This document shows, piece by piece, positions 54,701 through 63,629 of a stretch of 64,000 nucleotides of DNA. The notes under the pieces are model-generated. The model searched no databases. It was given only the letters and a program-made list of their open reading frames with translations, and had not been told where the DNA came from. The first letter of the stretch is position 1, and the number at the start of each line of letters is the position of its first letter. The position numbers and the translations under genes are program-made. Source of the DNA: Rossellomorea aquimaris (GTDB lineage: Bacteria; Bacillota; Bacilli; Bacillales; Bacillaceae_B); the NCBI RefSeq assembly GCF_020172085.1, contig NZ_JAIVAT010000005.1, positions 186,001 to 250,000 of the forward strand, given 5' to 3'.

Positions 54701-55561
54701 TCACCCCTTTACCGTGAATAATCCCTGAGGTCTAAATATAAGAACGAGTGCCATTAAGATCATGTTGACGGCGAGGGATAATTCCGGAACATAATAGGTC
54801 ATGAATGAACCGGACAACCCGACTAAAATCGCTGCAAATAATGATCCCGGAAAGCTTCCCATCCCTCCGATCACCACTACGATGAAGGCAAGGATCGCAA
54901 ATTCCATCCCCATTTCGGCATAAATGACGCCAGAATATGGAGCAAGCAGGATTCCCCCCAATGCTGCAAGAGCGGACCCGACCATGAATACATACAAAAA
55001 TACTTTCTTGATATTGATCCCAAAGGCTTCCACCATTTCTTTATTCATGACCCCTGCCCTAACGATTAATCCGATCCTTGTTTTATTCAAGATGAGCTGT
55101 ACGATCGTGAAAATGATCAAACCAATAATAATAATAAATACACGATATTTAATGACAATGATATCCCCGATTGCCCAGCTTCCTGCTAAATAGTCAGGTG
55201 CTTTGGCCGACAACTGATTCGGCCCCCATACCACTTTCAATAATTCCGAGAGAACGAGCATAAATCCCAGGGTAATCAAAATTTGCTGCACATGATTTCC
55301 ATACACAGGCTGTATGATAAATTTCTCTGTTACCAAACCCAATATCAATCCCGTCACAATCGCCCCGATGATTCCGATCATAAAGCTCCCCGTCACAGAA
55401 TACACCCAAACCCCGCTGTAAGCCCCCCATGCAAATAGTCCACCGTGGGCAAAATTCAATACATCCATTAATCCGAATATGAGCGTCAATCCAGCTGCCA
55501 GCAGAAAGATCAGCATCCCTGTCGCCAATCCATTCAGTGCCAGGTTAATGATGAGGTCCAT
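54701..55561 (-). CDS. livH: Liv-type ABC transporter permease (LivH)
   Basis: A 286-residue permease with about eight helices. LTLIFGLMDVLNFAHGGLFAWGAY (about 25-48, with the NFAHG signature) and VVIGGMGSFPGSLFAAILVG (about 231-250) identify LivH. The EAFGINIKKVF loop (about 178-188) contacts the ATPase. It lies 4 nt upstream of livM and 12 nt after livF, within one operon. RBS GGAGGGGATGG. Confidence 0.9.
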   Translation of the reverse strand: MDLIINLALNGLATGMLIFLLAAGLTLIFGLMDVLNFAHGGLFAWGAYSGVWVYSVTGSFMIGIIGAIVTGLILGLVTEKFIIQPVYGNHVQQILITLGFMLVLSELLKVVWGPNQLSAKAPDYLAGSWAIGDIIVIKYRVFIIIIGLIIFTIVQLILNKTRIGLIVRAGVMNKEMVEAFGINIKKVFLYVFMVGSALAALGGILLAPYSGVIYAEMGMEFAILAFIVVVIGGMGSFPGSLFAAILVGLSGSFMTYYVPELSLAVNMILMALVLIFRPQGLFTVKG

Positions 55562-55573
55562 CCCATCCCCTCC

Positions 55574-56281
55574 TCACGCGATTCCTAAATATTTCTTTTT
55601 CAATTCTTCATCCTTGACCAACGATTGCATCTGCCCATCGTGAACCGTAGTACCATCGTCGATAATATAGAATCGGTCGCCGATCTGACTTGCCATCAAG
55701 AAATTCTGCTCTACGAGGAGAATCGTCGTTCTCTCTTTCATTTCTTCAATCGAGTGCATCACCTTTTCGACGACAATCGGTGCGAGCCCCTTACTTGGTT
55801 CATCAATCAAGATAAGTTCATTATTGTTCAAATACGCCCTTGCGATGGAAAGCATTTGCTTCTGCCCACCGCTTAAATTTCCGCCGGCTTTCTTCCAAAA
55901 CTTCTTTAGATCCGGAAATAGATCAATGATCCAAGTCATGCGATCCTCGGTCTCTTGATCCTGGGTTTTCATGGCTACTTTCATATTCTCCTCCACTGTC
56001 AGGTCGCCAAATATCCCCTGATCCTCAGGCACATAGCCGATGCCTTTTCCCGCTACTTTAAAGGTAGGAAGACCTTGGATTTCTTCCCCTTTATAGATGA
56101 TACTTCCTGACGATGGCGGGGAGAGTCCCATGATGCTCCGGAGACTAGTCGTTTTGCCTGCGCCGTTTCTCCCGAGCAGGACGGTTACCTCCCCCTTTTT
56201 CACTTCAAAGGAGACGCCTTGAAGGATGTGATACTGCCCGATATACGTTTCGATTTGATCTACTTTAAGCAGTGTGTTCAT
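55574..56281 (-). CDS. livF: Liv-type ABC transporter ATPase (LivF)
   Basis: A 235-residue ATPase. Walker A LLGRNGAGKTTSLR (about 35-48), ABC signature LSGGQKQMLSIARAY (about 136-150), Walker B LILIDEPSKGLAP (about 155-167) and switch His region replaced by LLVEQNF (VEQ), as is normal for LivF. VPEDQGIFGDLTVEENM (about 79-95) is family-typical. Its start lies inside the end of livG (17-nt overlap), so the two ATPases are coupled. Confidence 0.93.
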   Translation of the reverse strand: MNTLLKVDQIETYIGQYHILQGVSFEVKKGEVTVLLGRNGAGKTTSLRSIMGLSPPSSGSIIYKGEEIQGLPTFKVAGKGIGYVPEDQGIFGDLTVEENMKVAMKTQDQETEDRMTWIIDLFPDLKKFWKKAGGNLSGGQKQMLSIARAYLNNNELILIDEPSKGLAPIVVEKVMHSIEEMKERTTILLVEQNFLMASQIGDRFYIIDDGTTVHDGQMQSLVKDEELKKKYLGIA

Positions 56282-57029
56282 CGTATAGTCCCCCTAAATA
56301 CGCCGATTGTACCTGCTCATTTTTCATGATTTCCTTCGGATGACCATCCGCAAGCAACCGTCCATTGAACAACACCATGATGCTGTCTGATAAACCCATG
56401 ATCATATCCATCTTGTGTTCAATGAGGACGATGGTTTTTGTTCCTTGGGATTTGATGGTCCGGATCACTTCGAGAATCTGCGGGACTTCTTCCAGTGACA
56501 TTCCTGCTGTCGGCTCATCCAGAAGTAAAATTTCCGTATCCAGAGCAAGAAGCATGGCAATTTCAAGTTTTCTTTTTTCTCCGTGGGCAAGGTTGGCTGC
56601 AAGGGCGTCCGCTTTACCCGATAACATCACAAGCTTCAATAATTCATACGATTCGTCCATCATGTCACTGAATGATTTTATATTCCGATGCATCACATAA
56701 CGGATTCCACGCTTTGACTGAACGGCTAATCTTACATTCTCTAAAACCGTTAAATTCGGAAACACATTGGTCATTTGAAAGGAACGGCCAACCCCCATGC
56801 GGGCACGTTTTGTCGGGGACAATCTGGTGATCTTCTTTCCTTTGAGGAAAACATCCCCACTCGTTGGCTTTAACTGTCCGCTCAATAGATTAAAGAGCGT
56901 CGTCTTCCCTGCTCCATTGGGCCCAATGATCGATTTGAATTCCTTTTCAGGTACAGAGAATGTCACATCATCAACGGCTGTCTGGCCACCAAACCTAATA
57001 CTCAGATTCTTGGTTTCTAAGATACTCAA
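56265..57029 (-). CDS. livG: Liv-type ABC transporter ATPase (LivG)
   Basis: A 254-residue ATPase. Walker A IIGPNGAGKTTLFNLL (about 34-49), GVGRSFQMTNVFPNLTVLENV (about 79-99), signature LAHGEKRKLEIAMLL (about 150-164; the LSGG core is AHGE as in LivG), Walker B ILLLDEPTAGMS and IEHKMDMIM. TTG start at 57029 behind AGAGGTGAAGCAGG. It follows the livK-like gene after a 95-nt gap that contains a hairpin. Confidence 0.92.
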   Translation of the reverse strand: MSILETKNLSIRFGGQTAVDDVTFSVPEKEFKSIIGPNGAGKTTLFNLLSGQLKPTSGDVFLKGKKITRLSPTKRARMGVGRSFQMTNVFPNLTVLENVRLAVQSKRGIRYVMHRNIKSFSDMMDESYELLKLVMLSGKADALAANLAHGEKRKLEIAMLLALDTEILLLDEPTAGMSLEEVPQILEVIRTIKSQGTKTIVLIEHKMDMIMGLSDSIMVLFNGRLLADGHPKEIMKNEQVQSAYLGGLYDEHTA

Positions 57030-57051
57030 CCTGCTTCACCTCTCTTAGATT

Positions 57052-57108
57052 TCATGAAAGGGGCTGACTGAATGCGTCGAAACACCATGTCAGTCACCCC
57101 CTTTTTCA
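57052..57108. terminator. Hairpin between livK-like gene and livG
   Basis: AAAGGGG and TGACTG pair with CAGTCA and CCCCCTTT around a loop. T run is better on the plus strand; on the minus strand it can act as an attenuator, letting the binding protein exceed the membrane components. Confidence 0.6.
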
Positions 57109-57124
57109 TTTCTGTATGTCCCTC

Positions 57125-58348
57125 TTAGTTACGGATTGGAGGAGCCGTTTCTTCAGGAGAAAGCTCTCTAATCAATACCGGAACAGGGTATGGGACTCCC
57201 TCTTTCTTCTCGAGCTTTATGGCATACAGCGTTTGAAGGGCCTGATGATCCTCTTCACGGAACGTCATCGTTCCTTTCGGCGTCTCAAAGCTCATGCCTT
57301 CCATCGTTTTAATCAGTTTATCCGAATCAAGAACGCCTTCTGTCTTCTTAATCGCCTCGACAATAGAGATGGCTGAACTCATCCCACCAGGGGTAAAGAG
57401 ATCCGGTACTTCCCCGTCAAATTTCTTTTTATGCTCTTTCACCAGCCAGTCATTGACCTCATTGTCCGGAAGTTCATGGTAATAAACGGTGAACCCTTCC
57501 ATCCCAACGAGGGGTTCCATGGTCGAAAGTGCCGCAATGTCAGGTGCACCGGTTGATATTTTGATTCCTTTTTCTTGAACCTTCATATCTGCGATTTGAT
57601 TCCAAGGGGAGTTGGCACCCGCCCAGATGACAAACAGATAATCCGGTTTACTATCGATGACCTTCTGGATATTGGATGTAAAATCGGTAGCGGCAGGATC
57701 GGCATATTCCTCAAGCACCACTTCTGCTCCAAGCTTTTCGGCCGCTTCTTTGAATGCTGCCACCCCGTCGCGTCCAAAAGAATAATCCGGTGCCAAAGTC
57801 GCAATCTTCACGCCATCCTTCGCAATCGCGGCTGCACCTGCAACAGCATCCTGTGAAGAGTTGCGGGCCGTACGGAAAATATACGGATTAAACTCGGACC
57901 CCGTAATACTATCTGCTACTGCAGGTTCGACAATCATGACCTTTTCATATTCTTCTGCAAGAGGCAGTACGGCCAACGTGTCACCCGAGCTTGATGATCC
58001 AACAAGGAAATCGACTTCATCTTCCTCTAATAATTTAGTCGCTTTCTGAACGGCCACCTCCGGCTTCGTTTCTGTATCTTCAAATACTACTTCTATCTTC
58101 TTTCCTGCTACTTCCATCGTTCCATCCGTCGCATATTCAAGCCCCAATTCAAACCCATGCTTCGTTTGCTTTCCATAAGACTCCAGTGCTCCTGTCAAAG
58201 AAGCCAGGACCCCGATTTTCACCGTCTCCTGTTCTTTACTTCCTTCATCTTCCGAGCCTCCGCTGCTTTCCGAGCTGCAGGCACTTGCCGACACCAGAAT
58301 GCATGACAACACCAGGATAAAAGCTGCCCATCTAAACGATCGTTTCAT
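57125..58348 (-). CDS. livK: Liv-type substrate-binding lipoprotein (LivK-like)
   Basis: A 407-residue type I periplasmic-binding-protein. The N-terminal signal WAAFILVLSCILVSASAC is lipoprotein-like, with Cys after SASA, then a Ser/Glu-rich linker. The fold shows VKIGVLASLTGALESYGKQTK (about 44-64), VEVVFEDTETKPEVAVQKATKLL-type helix in parts, FLVGSSSSGDTLAV (about 115-128), DYSFGRDGVAAF (about 185-196) and VIWAGANSPWN (about 241). It captures the unknown substrate outside the membrane. The substrate is not necessarily an amino acid. First gene of the cluster, behind the repeat element. Confidence 0.88.
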   Translation of the reverse strand: MKRSFRWAAFILVLSCILVSASACSSESSGGSEDEGSKEQETVKIGVLASLTGALESYGKQTKHGFELGLEYATDGTMEVAGKKIEVVFEDTETKPEVAVQKATKLLEEDEVDFLVGSSSSGDTLAVLPLAEEYEKVMIVEPAVADSITGSEFNPYIFRTARNSSQDAVAGAAAIAKDGVKIATLAPDYSFGRDGVAAFKEAAEKLGAEVVLEEYADPAATDFTSNIQKVIDSKPDYLFVIWAGANSPWNQIADMKVQEKGIKISTGAPDIAALSTMEPLVGMEGFTVYYHELPDNEVNDWLVKEHKKKFDGEVPDLFTPGGMSSAISIVEAIKKTEGVLDSDKLIKTMEGMSFETPKGTMTFREEDHQALQTLYAIKLEKKEGVPYPVPVLIRELSPEETAPPIRN

Positions 58349-58397
58349 ATTTTCTCCCCCTCAAGATATGAACTAAAGCGATAATAGCTTTGTTTTC

Positions 58398-58432
58398 ATA
58401 TTAGGGGAGGAGAGTTACAAATGAGTTACAGG
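58398..58432 (-). promoter_or_regulatory. Direct-repeat operator and -10 of the livK-like gene
   Basis: Plus-strand GTTACAAATGAGTTACAGG at 58414-58432, identical over 19 bp to that at 48373. On the minus strand TGTAAC-N5-TGTAAC is followed after exactly 10 nt by TAATAT (58403-58398). The 10-nt spacers differ in sequence between the two sites but not in length. Confidence 0.78.
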
Positions 58433-58473
58433 GTGTATTAATCTCTTGATATAATTGGATATATACGGTAATA

Positions 58474-58599
58474 GGCTTGTTTTTTGTGTATTTTGCCTTG
58501 ATTCTGAACATCTTGGGCTCGATTCTGAATCATTCCGGCTTTATAATCCCAAGAAATGGCCGGATTCCAATCTCTTCAGGTCGGATTTATCAAATATCT
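58474..58599. repeat. Phased 21-bp repeat array, 6 units
   Basis: Six consecutive 21-bp units start at 58474, 58495, 58516, 58537, 58558 and 58579. The clearest share GGCTCGATTCTGAA; others read GCCTTGATTCTGAA, GGCCGGATTCCAA and GGTCGGATTTAT. The GGCYNGATT core resembles that of the array at 9916. It occupies the divergent gap between the livK-like gene and the HD-GYP gene; no ORF spans it. Confidence 0.8.
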
Positions 58600-58711
58600 A
58601 GAAGACACAAAACCCATTTCTTCACAAAATCTATTAATCACCCATGTTCCCTGCTCCCGTTTTCCTATATAATGAATCTACTAAATGTTAGTGAAATTGG
58701 AGGATTCATCC

Positions 58712-60226
58712 TTGCATATATTTCATCAATTTCAGCGTACCATCATTAAGAATTACCTTTTAGGAAGTTTCATTGCTGTGTTCGGTGTCGGTTCTGTGTT
58801 CATTTTTCAAACACTTGCCTTAAAGGAAAACGAGTTCATTGCCATGGGAAGCGTCATTTCCCTTTCTCTTATCACGATGTTCACCTGTGAATTGCTTGTG
58901 TATCAGAAGCATATTCACCCTATTAAACTCATCTATCAAAAACAGGATGGTCCCAACAAATTGGACCTCCTTTTAACTGCTTATCAACAAGCGGAAAAGT
59001 TTCCTATTTTAACAGTTCAACGAATTATGCTTCCACATTTTCTAGGTTTGGCTCTTCCGTCAACTGTTATGACGATAATGTTCATTCATACACACGCTCT
59101 TTCTTTTCCGTACTCTTATATTCTTTACGCTTGGTGTGGTGCTTTTTTAGTGGCGATCCTTCATGCGTTGATCGAGTTCTTCTTAACCTTTAAAGCGTGT
59201 CACAGTCTACAGGAAGACCTTATTCGAAAAACAGTTGAAGCATATGGAATCGACCCATCTAAGCAGTCAACAATGTTTATCAGTCTGAAACGAAAGATTT
59301 TGGCCGCTTCCTTATTTCTTGCCTTGTTCCCTATCCTGTTGTTTTCACTCGCTTCACAAATTCGCTTATCGATTGAAGACTCCACCCTTTTAGTAGACTA
59401 CTGGAAATGGGCCGGGGCACTGATCCTCATCATTACGCTCCTTGCCTTTTATGGCGCGGTCCTCATATTCAGAAGCATTGAGGAACCTGTAAAGGAGCTC
59501 GTCGGTCGCTTTGAAAAAGTGGAGAAGGGCCATGTTTCAACCGTCACGAATACGTACACGGATGAGTTTTCACATCTTTTCTCCGGATTTAATCATATGG
59601 TAGAAGCCATCAACCTACGGGATCAGAAGAACCAGCAGCTCCTTGACCAATTTTTCGCCGTTGTGGCCGGCACCCTGGATGCCCGCGATCCATACACAGC
59701 CGGTCATAGCAATCGGGTAGCGGAGTATTCCGTTTTGATTGCCAAACAGAGCAACTGGTCTGTAAGAGAGATTGATTTACTTAATAAATCTGCCCTCCTT
59801 CACGACATCGGAAAGATCGGGATCCGTGATGACGTGCTTTTAAAAGAGGGGAAGTTAACAGAGGAAGAGTTTGATCAGATAAAGCGCCATCCCGAGATCG
59901 GAGAAGAGATTGTCAAGGGAGTACAGCTCACGGAAGAACTTCTTCCCATCTTACCTGGTATCAGGCACCACCACGAGCGTATGGATGGATTAGGATATCC
60001 CGACCGATTAAAAGGAAATGAAATCCCCGTATTCGGTCGATTGATTGCTGTTGCAGATGCTTTCGACGCCATGACCTCTAACCGTCCTTACCGCAGAGGC
60101 ATGCCCCATGAGAAGGCGTTCTCCATTCTGAAAGAAGGGAAAGGTACTCAGTGGGATGAGCAATTTGTTGATGCGTTCTTGAAGGGAATGGAGACTGAAT
60201 CCGATTCTGTAAAGGAGACAGGCTGA
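58712..60226 (+). CDS. Membrane HD-GYP domain phosphodiesterase
   Basis: A 504-residue protein with about six hydrophobic helices in residues 10-255 (for example NYLLGSFIAVFGVGSVFIF), a HAMP-like linker (RSIEEPVKELVGRFEKVEKG, about 254-273) and an HD-GYP domain. The latter has AGHSNRVAEYS (about 330-340), LLHDIGKIGI with the HD pair at 364-365, HHHERMDGLGYPDRLKG (about 419-435) and ADAFDAMTSNRPYR. These residues suggest an active cyclic di-GMP hydrolase. The start is TTG with TTGGAGGATTCATCC; the upstream ATG precedes that site. Confidence 0.87.
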   Translation: MHIFHQFQRTIIKNYLLGSFIAVFGVGSVFIFQTLALKENEFIAMGSVISLSLITMFTCELLVYQKHIHPIKLIYQKQDGPNKLDLLLTAYQQAEKFPILTVQRIMLPHFLGLALPSTVMTIMFIHTHALSFPYSYILYAWCGAFLVAILHALIEFFLTFKACHSLQEDLIRKTVEAYGIDPSKQSTMFISLKRKILAASLFLALFPILLFSLASQIRLSIEDSTLLVDYWKWAGALILIITLLAFYGAVLIFRSIEEPVKELVGRFEKVEKGHVSTVTNTYTDEFSHLFSGFNHMVEAINLRDQKNQQLLDQFFAVVAGTLDARDPYTAGHSNRVAEYSVLIAKQSNWSVREIDLLNKSALLHDIGKIGIRDDVLLKEGKLTEEEFDQIKRHPEIGEEIVKGVQLTEELLPILPGIRHHHERMDGLGYPDRLKGNEIPVFGRLIAVADAFDAMTSNRPYRRGMPHEKAFSILKEGKGTQWDEQFVDAFLKGMETESDSVKETG

Positions 60227-60246
60227 TGACGATGCATTCTCAAACC

Positions 60247-60283
60247 AAAAAGGATCAGATCGTTAACCGATCTGATCCTTTTT
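60247..60283. terminator. Bidirectional terminator HD-GYP / BTAD regulator
   Basis: AAAAAGGATCAGATCG pairs perfectly with CGATCTGATCCTTTTT, between convergent genes. Confidence 0.93.
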
Positions 60284-63200
60284 CAATAATGAGTCTTCTT
60301 ACTACCCTCTGCACCAATGACCATTTCATACATTTGCCTGGTCGCCGTCATCGGATCGACGCCCAGTTCAGACTCTAGGTGATGTTTGCAGCGTTCAAAC
60401 CATTTTACGGCCTGGGGACGATTATTCTTCTGATAATAGCTGTACATGAGAATCCTATAGGCTTCCTCCCAGAGTGGATCAAGTTCAATGATTTTGAGAC
60501 AAAAATCGATGGCTTCATCCATTTTTTCCGCTCTGACTGCGAGCTGGGCCCGTTTCTCCAATCCTCTCAAATAAAGGAGAAGAAGCCTTTCCCTTTCCTT
60601 CTCGGTCCACCATGTTCCTTTTCGGTCGGGTAAGAACATGCCATTGTAGTGATAAAATCCTCTTTCAAGATATTGGATGGACTTCTCCACACCATTCTCC
60701 TTTAAACCTTCCGTCATCCAACTTGTGAATTGTTCTGCATCGTATTCAATATTAGCCGCAGGATTCAGTCCGTACCCTTCCTGATGCCTGTCGATGAAGA
60801 AAGCTTTCTCCCTCGCTTGTCGATTGGGCTCCAATGCATTGTTCAATGCGTTAAGTGCCACCTTGAAATCACGATCTGAACCTGTACCCTCTGGCCACAG
60901 CTCTTCAATGATTTCTTCCTTTCTCTTTAATTGTTGCCCCTGGATCAGGAAGTATTGAAATAATTCCTTTGCCTTTTCCCTTTGCCACTGCTTCTCTAAA
61001 ACCAATTGATCCCCTAAACGTATTTCAAATCGTCCTAGGGTTCGGACCTTGATTGAGTAGCCCGGGTGAGAGGAATTGGAATCATACCCTAATCTGGTTA
61101 ATAGTTGATGACAGTACGAACTATGAATCCCTTCTTGATATGCTTTCACTACTAATGGAATCAGACTTTGAAGGTCTTTCGGTCCAAATGTAGTCGGTTT
61201 GAAGAAGATAAACTCATACTCACCCATTTGAACTTCATTCAAACAAGAAGTCATACTTTCTATAAACAAGGGGGTGTCATCTATTTTATAAGCGATTGCA
61301 CTTTTCCACAGCTCTGTCATCATTTTGCCATACCGGTCACCGCAGGAATCGAGTTGTCTGCCGGCCCGTTCAAAGCTGCCTTTTGCCTCTTCGAATTCTC
61401 CCCTGTAGTAGTCCGTGATTCCGACGCTCAAAAGGATGAGGGAATGCAGCCACATATCCTCTACTTTTTCCGTTTCATGCAGCGCCTCTTCAGCCAGTTC
61501 CTTCGCTCTTTGAAAATCCCCTTCTCTTGCAAAAAGAATCGACAGACCCATATACGGCTCCGCTTTCCCCCTTGAAACATTGATCTTATTCATTAATTCC
61601 AACGACGTTTCATAGCAGCTTCTCGCCAGGGACGAATCGTAATCGCTGATCAATTGGACGGCATGCCCCATCCTGATCCATCCACATGCTTCTACAAACG
61701 GCGATTTCCCTTTGATTCCCTGGCTGATCCCCTGCTGGGCCAATGCTTTGGCTTCGCTTCCATTACCCATGAACGATTGGATAAGGGAAAGTAGCAACTC
61801 CTTCTCCCGATGAGATTGAGGAAGCTGATCTTCGCCTTCCTTGTAGAGGAGAACCTGCTTCGCTTCTTGGAGTTTGCCTGTACGGAGGAGCATCCTGGCC
61901 TTAAGATTGCCTTCTTCTTTTATAAAACCATTCATCTTCCCTTTGTCATACCATTGCTTGGCCTGTATCGCTTTACCTGAGTTCACCAGGTTTTCTGCAA
62001 TCAATACGTATAGACGATTCATTTCCTCCAGATACTTTTCCTCCCCGGCCTCCAAGCAATCGATCGCCTTTAATAAAAACCGCTGTGCTTTCCCTGGCTG
62101 TATGGTATCCAGATAAATTCTGCCGATCCCTTCATACGCTTTACTTAGCATAACCGGGTCGTTTATTGCAAGTCTGATCCCACTCGTGTAAGCTTTTTCA
62201 GCTTTTTCATAAAACGACCGGTATCGAAAAAATTCTCCCTGATAAAACCACAAAGAATAGTAAACATCCTTTAATGACTCGGGTATTTCCCCCAAATAGT
62301 CACCAAGGGTTTCGAGCTGTCCGCCTTTCATCATCCCTTCAGCTTCCCGTACAAGGATGGCACATACAGCTTCGATGTTATCCATCTTCATATAATGAAA
62401 GATCGCTTTCTCCCACTTCCCACGGCCTTCAAAGAATCTGGCGCACTTTAACTGAAGTTCCTTATATAGTCCAATGTTTTCTTCTTTTAATTTACGTTCT
62501 AAAAAAGTTTGAAACAAGGCATGAAGACGAAAATGGTGTGCACCTTTCATTTCCTGAAGGAGGGCATTTTTCTCAGACAACTGCTTCAGCATTTGTCCGG
62601 ATCCCGGCAGCTCAAAGATGGCTTCACATGTGGTACCATCTATTTCATCCAGGATTGAGATTTGCTTAAGGAACTGCTGCACGATTGGTGTTTGCTTGGA
62701 GAACACCTCGTGGGCCAAATAATGAAAGAGTTCTTCCAGGGAGGAATGCTGCCCCACTATGAGAATATCCGGGTTGTCCTGTAGCTGCGAATGAATCATG
62801 CTGACAGCAATCACCCATCCTTCGGTCAAGTCACAGATCGCATCAAGCTGGGATTCCGAAATGATGGTTTCATGAAAGTCTGTCAGCAGCATTTCCATCT
62901 CTTCTTTCGTCAAACACAAATCACATTCAGTTATCTCCAGTAATTGACGGGATATTTTCATCTGTATAAATGAGGCCCATGAAGGTTTTGTACGTGTAGA
63001 AAGAAAAAAATGTATATGATCGGGTAAATATTCGATGATTTTCTCCATCCACTGATTGATGAGAAACGAATGATCCACAAGATGATAGTCATCAACAATG
63101 ATGGTAAAGGAATGGGGAATCTTCATGCATTCATTAATAAATAATGCACTTAACCGATAGATATCGTCATCTTTCATATATTGACCCATGGACCGGACCT

Positions 63201-63501
63201 GTTCCTTTAGTTCTTCGCCAAAATGCGGGAACTGCTTTTGGATACTGTACACGATATTAGTGACGAAAGGGACGAGGCCGTCATCTGTCTGAGTGACGGA
63301 ATACCAACAATAATCAGGTTTTACATCCTGCAAAAACTGGCTGATAGCCGTACTCTTCCCATAACCTGCCCCTGAATGAATAATCACTAACTTATAATCT
63401 GTAACCGTTCTCATTTTCCTCATTAAGCTTGGGCGCCTAATGTAAGAATTTTTGACAACAGGCGGCACAAACTTGGTTTCAATGATTGGAAATTCTGTCA
63501 C
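60283..63501 (-). CDS. Large STAND-type transcriptional activator with C-terminal wHTH-BTAD (SARP-like)
   Basis: A 1072-residue regulator. An N-terminal MalT-like P-loop NTPase (Walker A SGAGYGKSTAISQFL, about 43-57; Walker B FTIIVDDYHLVDHS, about 135-148) leads to a long TPR-like superhelix (about 340-800). An OmpR-like winged helix (VRTLGRFEIRLGDQLVLEK to RDFKVALNALNNALE, about 820-925) and a bacterial transcriptional activation domain (about 940-1065; AEKMDEAIDFCLKIIELDPL, KHHLESELGVDP) end it. This is SARP architecture fused to a ligand- and ATP-gated switch. GTG start with GAGGGTGG. It is the best candidate to bind the repeats near livK and the ligase gene. Confidence 0.87.
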   Translation of the reverse strand: MTEFPIIETKFVPPVVKNSYIRRPSLMRKMRTVTDYKLVIIHSGAGYGKSTAISQFLQDVKPDYCWYSVTQTDDGLVPFVTNIVYSIQKQFPHFGEELKEQVRSMGQYMKDDDIYRLSALFINECMKIPHSFTIIVDDYHLVDHSFLINQWMEKIIEYLPDHIHFFLSTRTKPSWASFIQMKISRQLLEITECDLCLTKEEMEMLLTDFHETIISESQLDAICDLTEGWVIAVSMIHSQLQDNPDILIVGQHSSLEELFHYLAHEVFSKQTPIVQQFLKQISILDEIDGTTCEAIFELPGSGQMLKQLSEKNALLQEMKGAHHFRLHALFQTFLERKLKEENIGLYKELQLKCARFFEGRGKWEKAIFHYMKMDNIEAVCAILVREAEGMMKGGQLETLGDYLGEIPESLKDVYYSLWFYQGEFFRYRSFYEKAEKAYTSGIRLAINDPVMLSKAYEGIGRIYLDTIQPGKAQRFLLKAIDCLEAGEEKYLEEMNRLYVLIAENLVNSGKAIQAKQWYDKGKMNGFIKEEGNLKARMLLRTGKLQEAKQVLLYKEGEDQLPQSHREKELLLSLIQSFMGNGSEAKALAQQGISQGIKGKSPFVEACGWIRMGHAVQLISDYDSSLARSCYETSLELMNKINVSRGKAEPYMGLSILFAREGDFQRAKELAEEALHETEKVEDMWLHSLILLSVGITDYYRGEFEEAKGSFERAGRQLDSCGDRYGKMMTELWKSAIAYKIDDTPLFIESMTSCLNEVQMGEYEFIFFKPTTFGPKDLQSLIPLVVKAYQEGIHSSYCHQLLTRLGYDSNSSHPGYSIKVRTLGRFEIRLGDQLVLEKQWQREKAKELFQYFLIQGQQLKRKEEIIEELWPEGTGSDRDFKVALNALNNALEPNRQAREKAFFIDRHQEGYGLNPAANIEYDAEQFTSWMTEGLKENGVEKSIQYLERGFYHYNGMFLPDRKGTWWTEKERERLLLLYLRGLEKRAQLAVRAEKMDEAIDFCLKIIELDPLWEEAYRILMYSYYQKNNRPQAVKWFERCKHHLESELGVDPMTATRQMYEMVIGAEGSKKTHY

Positions 63502-63589
63502 AAAACCACCCTCGAAACGTACGAATTTTCTTACTATTCTACCATATTATATTGAATATAGGAGGACAACTAGTACATAATTCGCAAAA

Positions 63590-63625
63590 AAAGAAGACGA
63601 CTCGTATATGAGCCGCCTTCTCCTT
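63590..63625 (-). terminator. Terminator after the signal peptidase gene
   Basis: GAAGGCGGCTC pairs with GAGTCGTCTTC around ATATAC; a T run follows on the minus strand. Confidence 0.82.
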
Positions 63626-63629
63626 CACT

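Noticed and set aside
57052..57108. Full terminator splitting the liv operon in two
   Set aside because: The T run on the minus strand is poor and livG has no obvious promoter of its own, so partial attenuation is more likely.
58398..58432. GTTACA repeats as a LacI- or TetR-type palindrome
   Set aside because: The two hexamers are direct, not inverted, and the 11-bp period is kept at both sites.
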